NCBI GenBank assembly: GCA_016630955.3
Contig: CM049987.1
Coordinates: 496,001-560,000 of the forward strand
Source of the DNA: Didymella arachidicola
Lineage: Eukaryota > Ascomycota > Dothideomycetes > Pleosporales > Didymellaceae
Reading direction: 5' to 3'
DNA: 64,000 nucleotides
Part shown: piece after piece, positions 22,009-32,549 of the stretch
Position numbering within the stretch: position 1 is the stretch's first letter
Layout: the number at the start of each line of letters is the position of its first letter
Translations under genes and position numbers: made by a program
The notes under the pieces: model-generated
Told to the model about the DNA's origin: nothing
Databases searched by the model: none
The model's input: the letters and a program-made list of their open reading frames with translations, nothing else

Positions 22009-24141
22009 ATGCCTCCCCGCAGGACCGCCTCCAAGCCACAGGCTCGAGCTTCTCCACTTGATGGTTACTCTATCGCTACTTCCGGTCGTTTCTCTGGAAC
22101 AAGCCAGGGTGCTCTTTCGACGCGTATTACCAACCTTGGTGGTTTCGTCGCGTCGAAGGTCACAGCAGACACCAATATTTTGATAACCACCGAAAAAGAC
22201 TTTGAGTCTCGAAGTACTAAGGTTGCTGCTGCCATTGAAAATGATATACCTATTGTCACCATTGATTGGCTTGACGAGACAGAATCATCGAACGCGAAGG
22301 AAGATGAAAAGCAGTATCTGCTCAACACACTGGTTACCTCCGCCGCTGCGTCCACCCCAGCAACTAATGGCAAGAAGCGCGCAGCGTCCAGCTCGGCCAA
22401 TGGAACAGCTACACCTGACCAGGATGCTTCACAGAAAAAGCGCAAGACCCTTGAAGATAAAGCCAAGGCCGACAAGGTCAAAGTAGGCGACGGACAGCAT
22501 GCCAAGTCGAAGAAGATCCATGTCGAAGTCGACGAGCACTGTCAAGCACCTCACTACCAAGTGTACATTGACGATGATGGCCTCATCTGGGACGCCTCAC
22601 TCAACCAAACCAATGCCTCAAACAACAACAACAAGTTCTATAAGGTGCAGGTGAGTTCACCATCCAGATATGCGGCGGAGTATTTCGACTGACACTATAA
22701 CAGCTGTTGCAGAGCCCAAATGGCTCGCACTTCCAAACGTGGACCCGCTGGGGACGTGTCGGTGAGAGAGGTCAAATGAAGATGTTGGGCGGCGGCTCTC
22801 TCGCTGATGCCATCAACAATTTCGAGACTAAGTTCAAAGACAAGTCTGGTCTCAAGTGGGAAGATCGAGGCGCGATGCCTAAGGGCGGAAAATGTAAAAG
22901 GCTTTGTTGGCTCATTCTGTCGAATATACTGACTGTTCTCAGACGCATATGTGGAGAAGAATTACAACCCAGACTCTGACGACGAAGACTGCGAGGATAG
23001 TACCAACACTAATGGAGCGCACGGCTCCCAGCAGAAGAGCGGTCAGCCACCTGCCGACTCGAAGCTCACCAAGCCGGTTCAAAATTTGATCGAGCTCATT
23101 TTTGATCAGAAATACCAGCAAGAAGCATTGCATGCCATGAACTACGACGCCGAAAAGATGCCATTGGGCAAGCTCAGCAAGGGCACTATCAGCCGTGGCT
23201 TTCAAGCACTGAAAGACTTGGCTGCGCTCATCGATGCTTCGGCCAGTCATGCAGAGATCGAGCAAGTTTCCAATCTTTACTACTCCGTCATTCCACACGA
23301 CTTCGGACGTAACAGGCCACCCGTTATTAACGACAACAATCTTCTTAAGAGGGAGATCGAGTTGCTAGAGAGCTTGGGCGATATGAAGGAGGCCGCTGAA
23401 ATGCTCAAAGCCAGCCGCAAAGACGACAGTCATCTCAATGAGCTTGACCGCAAGTTCGAGAAGTTGGGTATGGACGAGATGGAGCCTCTCAGTGCGAAGA
23501 GCTCTGAGTTTGCTGAGCTGTCCGACTACCTCACAAAAACTAAAGGAGCGACGCATAATGTCAAGTACGCCGTACAAGATATCTTCCGTATCCAGCGGAA
23601 GGGCGAATTCGAGCGGTTCGACAAAAGTCCATTTGCGAAGGTCTCGGGTAACCGCCGCCTTCTTTGGCACGGTTCTCGAGTTACCAACTTCGCCGGTATC
23701 CTGGGCCAAGGTCTCCGCATCGCGCCTCCTGAGGCCCCCGCCACTGGTTACATGTTTGGCAAAGGTATTTACCTTGCCGATATGTCCAGCAAGTCTGCAA
23801 ACTACTGTAATCACTACCAATCAGGCGGCACAGCCCTTCTGTTGCTCTGTGAGGCGGAGCTGGGTAGCCCTGTCCACGAGCTGACAGATGCCTCGTACAC
23901 TGCGGGTGACGACGCCAAGGCCAAGGGCATGTGTTCTACCTGGGGCAAGGGTCAAGTAGGCCCAAGCCAGTGGAAAGATGCTGGCTGCGTGCATCCATCT
24001 CTAGCGGGTACCCTTATGCCTGACGTCAGCGTCGTCCCCGGCAATACCAACGTTCCTGGTGCTTACCTGCGTTACAATGAGTATATCGCCTACGATGTTG
24101 CTCAAGTTCGCCTTCGCTACCTACTTCGTGTCCGTATGTAG
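22009..24141 (+). CDS. Poly(ADP-ribose) polymerase with BRCT, WGR, regulatory and catalytic domains
   Basis: Exons 22009-22650, 22704-22893 and 22943-24141 (introns of 53 and 49 nt) encode 676 residues. Domain order is a BRCT domain (about 15-95), a Lys-rich linker with 'KKRKT', a WGR domain (about 180-290, 'WTRWGRVGERGQ'), a helical PARP regulatory domain (about 345-470), and a catalytic ADP-ribosyl transferase domain to the end. The catalytic triad is present: His520 in LWHGSR, Tyr554 in GKGIYLADM, Glu657 in YNEYIAYD. This is the single-PARP architecture of filamentous ascomycetes (Aspergillus PrpA type), acting with NAD+ in nuclear DNA-damage response. Zinc fingers of animal PARP1 are absent, as usual in fungi. 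The ATG at 22009 is preferred to 21964 because the family begins with a 'MPPRR'-like basic start. Confidence 0.93.
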
Positions 24142-24438
24142 GACATCCGTAACTAGACGTAGTGGCGAGGCATCAACTTAGAGCAAGTCGCATTTGCATC
24201 TCTCCGTCGGTTCTGAGGCGTCGACCCGCCCATTGTTCGTTCCCTGAACTCCTTCGCTACGCTTCTAATCGGCGCACATTGGCTTCTATGGTGGGAAAAG
24301 CTTTCTCAATTGACGCTTCTACGACATGTCCGTTCTGCATCTTTTTCATTATCAGTGCCGAGCCAGTCGTGAAAGCAACATGTAAGCATAGCATCGATAC
24401 CCCGCTGTAATGATACAACGATCTCAATGATGATCTCG

Positions 24439-25942
24439 TTAGAATAATCCCAACTCAAAACCCATGTCTCGAGTGATTGTATCCAACGACTTGCTGCCGT
24501 CGCTCGCCCATAGTGTGTTGAGGACGCGTACCACAGCGTCGTAATAGGGATAGCTACTCAATGTACCTTCCGAAAGCGCAACGATGCAGTCTCTGATCAA
24601 TGCCCGGTCAGCATCAGTCAGGACTGAAGACTGTGACCCAGCAGCCACTAAGGGGAAGAACAGACTGTCCGTTGTTGCAAAGATGCTTGGGTCCAATCTC
24701 ATCCGCAGATCCTGCAGCAAGTTCAGAATCTGCCGCACCGTGGACTTGACGGACTCTGCATCTCCTCGGACAGGTAAAGCTTGATCTAGGCGAAGGTCCC
24801 GGATTCTAATCAAGCCGGCAAGCTGTGTGGCCTCCCAAAGCCGACACATTGCAGGCTCGTTGGGCTCTCCAGACCATTGTGACAATCGTTCCTCAATATC
24901 ATCGTCCGCGGTCGAGGCGAACAAATCGAGCAGGCTACATGGCAAAGCCGTCACCTCCTCGACGCCGGCTTGACCCATGCAGTACTCGCGCCACATATGC
25001 AGATGCAGATTCTGACGACCAAGACTGTGAGTGGGTAAGTCGAGCACACCAATCAATGCAGCCAATTCTCGAGAGTCTTCCGTGGGTACTCGGAGGGCGC
25101 ATCTCTGGTGAAATATGGTGGCGATGCCGTTGAGGTGTATGCTGAAGGGCATGGCGCGGTTCATCTGCTCTTCATTAGCCACTCAACCCATAGTACAATT
25201 AGGCTAGCCCTCACGCTTATTGTACACAACAATATCCCTGCATACGGCGTCATCTCTTGTTTGAACTGAATTGGATCTGACAATGCTTGCCGAAATCCAT
25301 TAATACTCCGACCGTAGTACTCATCCGCATGCGCCAAATGCTTAGGGTCAAACGTGATCTGATAGGTCAGGCTGTTCAACAGCATCAGCTTCGACTGGGC
25401 ACAGTGAACCAGGCTTTCACGGAACCGTCCTGGATCAGGCAGGGTCTCAGTAAGAGGCTTTGCGAACAGTCTGAGGGCACCCCAGTCTGCGACTATATCG
25501 TCATCAGTTCTGACGTCAAGACACATGAGGGATAGTCGAGCTTACAATCATATAGCACATCTCTCTCGAATCTTGATAACGATGCAAAGACCTTCCAACC
25601 CAGGTATTGCAACAGGACTTGATCTTTCTCATTCTCACAGTATCCAAGCGACACACTTGGCAATGAGATCGGGGTGACCGGGGCCTCCATCTTCACTTCC
25701 AGACTCTTGCTCTTCGGCTTTCGTAGACGCGCATGTCGAAAAGTGACACAAGGCCGTCCTCTGATTGCCCATTTAAGCCTTACCCCATAGCCCTCGCACT
25801 GCAGATTTAGGCTCCGGCAGGCCAAGCATGAGGGATGAGTCTCGTCACACTTCTTCCGGCGCGCGCGGCAGGTCCAACATCCCGTCCTTGTACGTGTGAT
25901 GCCAGATTTAGACGGCGGAGACTTGGCTTGTGGGGGCGACAT
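24439..25942 (-). CDS. Zn2Cys6 transcription factor with C-terminal fungal-specific domain
   Basis: Three minus-strand exons (25942-25546, 25492-25215, 25164-24439) encode about 466 residues. The zinc cluster is Cys22, Cys25, Cys32, Cys39, Cys42, Cys49 (C-x2-C-x6-C-x6-C-x2-C-x6-C), preceded by a basic 'TRTRTGCWTC' typical of the subgroup with an N-terminal cluster and a long helical C-terminal domain (PF11951-like). The C-terminal part has helical stretches such as 'EATQLAGLIRIRDLRL' and 'VLNTLWASDGSKSLDTIT', matching the end of that family. The first acceptor is ambiguous: TAG at 25493 or CAG six bases later in the direction of transcription both keep frame. The second intron is 25165-25214. 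It is divergent, across 1.1 kb, from the GH76 gene. Targets unknown. Confidence 0.85.
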
Positions 25943-27043
25943 GGTGTTGTACGATCTGTGGCTGGTGAAGGAATGCGGCTGGTGTTGGCAGGAACGGTTT
26001 GGCGATCTTCAGGCGCTAGGAGCCGCAATCTGATGCCGGAGCGTGGGGTTTTGTCACTCGCAATAGGAACATGTCCAAACACGACTCGAGCAGTACCTTT
26101 GGGTTCGTTGAATGTGCTGCCTTTAAGTCTCTGACTCTCGCCAGAACGTTGAGAAGGGCGGACTTCGCGAATGCCTTGCGCACGGGTGATCTCTCTGCTT
26201 CGGCTGCCGAGCGAGCGGAGCTGACGTCACTGGCTTTCCAGCCTCCTTCGTCTTCGGCATCTCCGGGAAGACCATCACCATTGGAAGACCTCGCTGTCAA
26301 GGCAATTGGATATGGATTCCGCAACAAAGTTGTATAGCAGGTCGACATTTATTTTGGACTGGTAGGTAGGGGCTTCGGCGCATTCTGTGCGCGCTCTCCT
26401 GAAATGCTCGGCGCCAAATATTCTCCAAGCGCCGCCAATGCTGGCCTTTAACTTGGCGACGTACATTACGCACCTCTCCCGGATTTCCAGGTGCTGCAGC
26501 ACACGCTGACTGGACCTTCACGACCGCTAGATGATCGCGTATACTTGTCCTAGGTTTCCTGGACCTGACAAACGCACAGCATTCTGACAGCTGTGCTCTC
26601 CATAGTGTGTCATGCGCTGTTGTATCTGGTTAAGCAAACCTGTTGCGCCTCCTTTAACGAGCACCGACCGCATTGTAGGATGAGACGGCCACTTCTTGTT
26701 GTAGGCACGACTGCCAAGGTTACTCTCAATTTGTAGGCACTTGAGTGCTCACGCTGGCTTAGATTTATGCTGAGCGGTGATTTCCAAGAGTCGCACAGTC
26801 GCCCAGCAACTGCTGCGGCTCAGCGCCGTTACTTGGCTCACGGTCAAGGGGTTTCATAACATCACAACTTGCGCATCTGTATTGTCTCTACTCTCCTTCT
26901 CCACATCTGTCGCTGTCACTTCCCCGCGCCTGACCTTCGGTTCCACTACGTCGCTCGCTCCAATCGTTGCCTGAGGCAAGTTCACTTCGCATGCCAGCTT
27001 CCAACTCTCAGGCTCTTTTCTTGTGATACCCGGGCGATCCACA
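25943..27043. promoter_or_regulatory. 1.1-kb divergent region, Zn2Cys6 regulator / GH76 gene
   Basis: No supportable gene. A + strand frame at 26071-26337 (88 codons) and shadows at 26275-26521 have no motif. Both flanking genes start outward from this region, so it probably contains two promoters. The size leaves room for regulation, but no element is assigned. Confidence 0.35.
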
Positions 27044-28517
27044 ATGAAGCCTTCCACATTGTTCCACGCGGCATTTGGCCTGTTGTCGCCATTAGCTGCT
27101 TATGCTATCGAGCTCAATCCTGACGATCCCGGTATGCGCACTCTGAGGAGCTACAGACTGAACTAACAGCCCTAGAATCGATCAAAAGCGCAGCCAAAAT
27201 CATTGCAGCAGGCACAAGAGAATGGTACACCGGAGACAGGGTCGGCGACACACCTGGCAATCTACCAGATCCTTATTACTGGTGGTTATGTGGCGCAATG
27301 TTTGGCTCTCTCATCGACTACTGGTATTACACCGGCGATGACACATACAACGCTATAACGACACAAGCCATAGTCCACCAAATTGGTCAACCACAGGCTT
27401 TCATGCCACCAAATCAGACGAGTACGCTTGGTAACGATGACCAGGCGTTTTGGGGGATGACAGCCTTGTCCGCAGCAGAGAACAAATTACCGGACGCTGA
27501 AGGTCAGATGTCCTGGTTGTCACTGGCGATTGCTGTCTTCAATACACAAGTTCCGCGTTGGAACTCGAGAACTTGTGGTGGAGGACTCAACTGGCAGATC
27601 TTTGCATTCAACAACGGATTCGATTATAAGAACACGATCTCGAACGGCGCATTCTTCAATATCGCAGCGAGACTGGCCAAATACACAGGCAACGAGACAT
27701 ATGCTGAATGGGCGATCAGGGCGTATGAGTGGGAACTCAACATTGGGCTGATCAGTCCAGATTTCCACTTCTATGATGGTACATCTGAGCGCAACAATTG
27801 CACCGATCTCAATCACATCCAATGGACCTATAACGCAGGCATTCACTTGTCAGGCGCTGCAGCAATGTGGAACATCTCAGAATCAGCAGGAGACACAGTA
27901 AGCCACATACTCCGGTTTTCTCTGCCAATGCCATGCTAACAAGCTTGCAGACCAACGCTGCACTCTGGCGTGGCCGGCTCGAAGGTATTCTCAACGCCTC
28001 CTCGGTTTTCTTCTCCGCCGATGGCGCCCCCAACGTCATGATTGAAGTCGCCTGCGAACGGAATGGACTATGTGATCACGACCAGAGATCTTTCAAAGCC
28101 TATCTCGCACGTTGGATGGGCTACACAGTGCTCACCGCACCCTGGACCCGCGAGACGATTATGCCGCGCCTGCGCGCCTCGGCCGTCGCAGCAGCCAAAC
28201 AGTGCGCGCCCGGCAAGAATGGATGTGGACTGAGGTGGTGGCAGGGCGGTGTCAATGACGGCGAGGTCGGCGTGGGAGAGCAGATGAGCGCTCTGGAGAC
28301 AGTTCAGAATCTGCTTGTTGACCAGGTTGCAGGACCGGTGGGCGAGCAGACTGGTGGAGTCAGCAAGAACGATCCTACTGCAGGCAGCGATGTGGGCAGC
28401 TTGGTCATCGAGCACGATGCTATCACCACGGCGGATAGGGCTGGCGCGGGTATTCTGACTGCGCTTGTGCTAGCATTCGTGTTCGGCGGTGGTGCGTGGT
28501 TGGTCACTGGCGATTAG
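27044..28517 (+). CDS. GH76 mannan endo-1,6-alpha-mannosidase, DFG5/DCW1-like
   Basis: Exons 27044-27131, 27176-27897 and 27951-28517 (introns of 44 and 53 nt) encode 458 residues. A signal peptide of about 21 residues ends at 'YAIEL'. The GH76 core includes 'WYTGD', 'YYWWLCGAMFGSLIDYWYYTGD', the catalytic Asp117-Asp118 pair in 'LGNDDQAFWG', and 'TYNAGIHLSGAAAMWN'. The C-terminus ends in a hydrophobic stretch after a small-residue region, consistent with a GPI-anchor signal. Fungal Dfg5/Dcw1 proteins act at the plasma membrane and wall and are thought to transfer GPI-linked mannoproteins onto wall glucan by acting on the GPI glycan. All key residues are present and the length is usual. The short first exon carries only the signal peptide. 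Confidence 0.92.
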
Positions 28518-28746
28518 GTATAGCACTACCAGCGTTCCTTCTCTTCCAATGCACGTCCTACTCTCCGCGGCCCTCGCGTTGCCACGTGACAATCGCCCAG
28601 GATCCCGCGCACGCGAGCGTTGCAGAGCCGCAACGCTGAAATCTTACAAATCAATCGCCCGTCGGCCTTTCCGGGAAATACATCGCTCTTTACTCTTTCA
28701 GGATGGTAGCGTTGGAAATCAGCCTGACGTCTGCCTCGAGTAGCAA

Positions 28747-29053
28747 TTACTGCACATGTTCTAATATCAAACAGCGGCCCCGCTTCTCAAGGACATACTG
28801 CCAATCAATATCCGGCTCACTAACCGATTCCAGGAGTGCAAAGCGCTGCCCAATCACATCGATGTAGATAGATGTAAGGTCGTAGCCCTAGAGTTAGCGC
28901 ATCGTGTTGTCTAACAACAACTGATAATTATGGATCAAGCTTTGCACAAGCCTCTGCCGTTGTCGCCAGCTCCGGGAAATCGTTCAACATGAGTGGGCAG
29001 GGACCGGTGGTTCCAGAGTAAGGTTGTGAGGAATGAACAATGAAACGCACCAT
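28747..29053 (-). CDS. Possible small two-exon gene or gene remnant
   Basis: Reading the minus strand from the ATG at 29053 gives 41 codons containing 'PYSGTTGPCPLML' before an in-frame TAA. About 40 nt further on, after a GCTAACTCTAG branch/acceptor-like signal, a second well-formed frame of about 46 codons ('GYDLTSIYIDVIGQRF', 'DIDWQYVLEKRGRC') ends at a TAA (28747-28749). No GT donor joins the two in frame before the stop. A rare GC donor (TGT|GCAAAG, 58-nt intron) would. It could be a functional small gene with a GC-AG intron or a decayed fragment. No family recognised. Confidence 0.3.
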
Positions 29054-29216
29054 GGTGCTTGCGCAGGGGGTGGAAATAGGCTCATGCATGGTGGGGTGGA
29101 GTTTGATCGGAGGTCTTGGGGGTTGCGTGGAGGTGGCGCAGCCTCATATGCTGATCACTGGTGTTGGTATACATACCTGTAGTACACTGGACTAGCGTGT
29201 AGAGGTTATAGGGATC

Positions 29217-29799
29217 ATGCGGCTAACATCTTGTACCGGTCTCCTCGCCTTTTTCGTTCTGCTAGCGGGAATTGTGATTGCCTCTCCAGTCCCCTTTGGA
29301 AGTCAAGATCATCGACATTTAGGAACGACGTCTCCGCACATCTTCTGCATTACTTGGGATGACCTCACATTGTGTGAGAAGTTCAACCTACCAATTGTCC
29401 GCCGTCAATTGACACCGCCATCAATACACAACGCATACTCAAGCACCGTTACAGGATCCGGTCACCTGGTCTCAGAGGAGGATCGACAGATACGGAGAAT
29501 CATGGACGTCCGGAATGCGAAACTTATCAAGTCGAGACAGCCATGGCTGGTACCAGACGTTCAAGTCGTACTCTGGTTCGTACTACTGTGCTGTTTGACA
29601 GAGGGTATGGTGTCCGGATTCAGGTGGTAAGTCCTTTTCTCGTGACATGCGCAGCCTTGCTTGTACTGACTAGTGTAGGTGGCAGAAGCGAAGATCTAGC
29701 CAGGAAGATAATAAGGAAAGCCGTGAGAGAGGAGGGAAGACATACTTGGCAGCCGGTGAGAGTGATGAAGATGACGAGGCGAACATTCCTGTGTTGTGA
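29217..29799 (+). CDS. Small signal-peptide protein with one predicted membrane segment
   Basis: Exon 1, 29217-29626, joins exon 2, 29679-29799, across a 52-nt intron (GTAAGT donor, TACTGAC branch, TGTAG acceptor), giving 176 residues. Residues 1-22 form a clear signal peptide (hydrophobic 'LLAFFVLLAGIVIA' then 'SPVP'). The lumenal or outer part holds three cysteines, and 'VVLWFVLLCCLTEGMV' near residues 117-132 looks like a transmembrane helix. Splicing then continues directly into a basic 'WWQKRR' stop-transfer-like motif, and the tail ends acidic ('ESDEDDEANIPVL'). Without splicing, the frame stops right after 'FRW'. The second exon is too short for common length filters. No family recognised. 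It may be a type I membrane or secreted accessory protein. Confidence 0.6.
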
Positions 29800-32549
29800 G
29801 TCAGGTAAAGGACAATTGACAGGATATATCCTGGTTGGTGCCCTCTCAAGCATATTCTTTTCACACGTCCAATTGTCTGTCATTCGTAAACCACCGGCCC
29901 AATGAGTGCAGATGTGGCTGCACGATATGAAAAGCTTTATGACCACCTGCGATTATCAAAGACTCCAGGTTGAATTGATCACCAATCTTATAGAACTTGC
30001 CGTCGTCCAGGGAACCACAACTCGCGCCCCAGTCTCCGCTATCCACATACCCCTTCTTCTTCAAGCTTGTCCTTCAAGAAAGTAACAAGACATGAAGACA
30101 CAGATATTACAAGGATAGAGACGTGTAAGAGCAGTTCCTATCCCGCGGAGATCTGAGGCCGGGATGATGAAGCAAATAATGACCCATGTCTCTTGCACAT
30201 CGAATGAACTCCCGAGTATGTCAAGGTTCGGCATATTCACGGTCTCATGTGTAGAAGGGTCAAGGGGCCGCTTCTCACCTCAGAAAAGTACTGCCAAGTT
30301 GTAAAGATCGAGGATGGTGAGCAAGGGCGAAGGATGAAGAGATGGGTGGGGAGTCAGGTAGTGGGCAGTATGGGGTAAAGCGAGCGTTATGGAATACTTG
30401 GAAGATGGAGAAGTTAATGTGACCCAGTGCGACACTAGGTAACAGTTGAAGCTCGGGTGCAGATGGAACGATGGTGGAAAGCTCACATGGTAGCCACTGC
30501 AGCTATATGCTTTGTGTCTTCGCTGCATGAGAAGAGTAGGCGACTAAGACAGCTACCCTGCTCAGCGCGTCTTATACCCCAGGAGGCCAGCTTGCGAAAG
30601 TGAAGCGAGAGAAGGAGGAGCTTATTCGTACCATTCTATTATCAAGCAGGGGCGCGCCTTTGGCATGACTTTCTAGGCTAATGTGAACCTCTATCGCAAA
30701 ATGTGACTTATGCTCAAGAGCGCACGATTGATTCCTGCACTATGAGCATGTCTAATTGGAAATTGAAAGGCAGGCTTGATAGCGGTATCGCAGCCTTAAA
30801 GAATCCCTCTTAGCAGTATTACACAGCTAAAGAATAGAAATTCACCCCAGGGCTAGGCTTTAGTCTGAATATCTAAGCTATAGTGTTCACCCTGAATGAT
30901 TATGATTGTCCGGACAGTCTTCCAATTGTCAAGTGTAGAGAATTTGTAAGTGAACGAAGGCGAACGAGAATAAGCCACCTACAAGATGAGTAAAATGAAG
31001 CAATAAGTTGCAGAGGGAAGATGCAGGAATACAAAGTGGTCATTGCTGCTCTAAAGCGCCACATGCCTTCAAACATCTCGATTCAACCGACGACGTAGTG
31101 CGCAAGTATAGATGGCGTTGAACTAACGGTGAGTGGCCCTGCTTATACGAGTGCTGTTGCTACAACACGCTCTTGGAGCGATGGATAAAAGTCCGTTGAA
31201 GAGAAGGAAAGCAGCGCAATACAGCTCCGCGCTAAGAGACACCCGCCCAAACGTCACAAAAGTCACGTGCAACGTCCTCAACAGCCACAACCATCTTATA
31301 ATCTAACGTCGCCCATAACCGCTCCACTCAATTGCGAAGGCCGCGAAGGGGGCGCAAAGACTGGAATCCCGAAACAGGAGTATTGCGACACTCAAGTGGA
31401 AGGAATGACAGATTAGGTGAAAGAGATTCCCGCAGTTTACTTATAGCAGGCAAAGCAGCGTCTTGGGCTTCAGTTTTCGGGGCAATGGTGGTGAAAGGTC
31501 ACATCTAAGGTTTCAGCTGTCGACTTCAGCAGAGCCTGCAAGGAGGTCATGCAATCTGCAGCTCCAGTCTTTGATATGACTGTTTTAATATGTACTCTGC
31601 CTTTCGATCGATGACACCGTATACTCTCATGAGCTCGTGAAACTGAGAGATGAACTTGGGAGGGCCCCTATCCGGTACGCACATCCAGCGGAAGCTACAT
31701 CGGCTTCAGGCAAGCAAATTGGGGTACCACGACATCGCCCACATAATCTCAGAGGCCCTTCGAGAGTATCAGCAGACATCGTACATAGTGCGATTGCGAT
31801 TTCGCAACCATCTTTGCTTGCTTGATGCTGCGATGGCCATCCTGGATTGGCATCGATTCGAGTCCAAGCGACAAGCACTTCAACTTCCAGGTCAAGATAC
31901 ATTCGACTCCGGTGACATCGATAATGCAGTTGACATGCTCCGTATGCTCATTCCTTGTGATGATCCTCCGGGGTACTGCGTTGCCTTCTCGTGCGTTCAC
32001 CGGTTTTTGCCGACCAATGAAGTTGCATAAAACTGCGTTAGGCCAGCCACCACTCGTTCCTGTCTTCTCTTTTGCCTGCATGGGTCCGGAAGTCGACGAG
32101 CATCGCCGCATAGAGGGATTGATGTCGTGCACATTGGTCACAGAGCCGAAGGGCACACAGTTGCTGGCCGTCGTATGGTCGGTAAACGTGTAGGTGGTAC
32201 AGCTGCATGGTCACGCGACGCGGGGTCGTCGAGACAGCCTGGTTGAGGCAGCCGTGGTCAGGAAAGCTGCATCACAGTGATCAAATCTCCCATCAGTGTC
32301 ATCACCGGAATCGGGCTCCAGCTTTGAAAGTAATAACGTGGCCCAAATAGAGTTCTGTGACACGAGTAGCTGTTGTCTCAGTGCCGTGTGGTCACTGCTC
32401 TTGAATCCGTCTGATTCTTGACCGGTCCTTGGCGCTAGCGCGCCTCAGCACTCACCGGTTGCCTTGCGCGCCATAACAACATCTCGTGCGCCGCTCAACG
32501 TTCCTTTCGACAATTTGTCAATTTGAAGTCGATTTGCGCTGGCGTGACG
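29800..32549. other. 2.75-kb gene-poor region
   Basis: This stretch has no firmly supported gene. Minus-strand 29861-30064 reads as a compact polar peptide ('GDWGASCGSLDDGKFYKIGD') without a usable start and could be an exon fragment. The part from about 30700 to 30950 is AT-richer, rich in TAA/TAG triplets in all frames and looks degenerate. A + strand frame at 31650-32030 (126 codons, 'DAAMAILDWHRFESKRQAL') and its overlap 31822-32193 have no motif I know. The last 150 bp before 32550 are the presumed aminopeptidase promoter. Confidence 0.35.

Noticed and set aside
31650..32193. Two overlapping + strand frames upstream of the aminopeptidase
   Set aside because: No domain, no splice-consistent link to the gene, and both frames overlap each other. 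Not called as genes.
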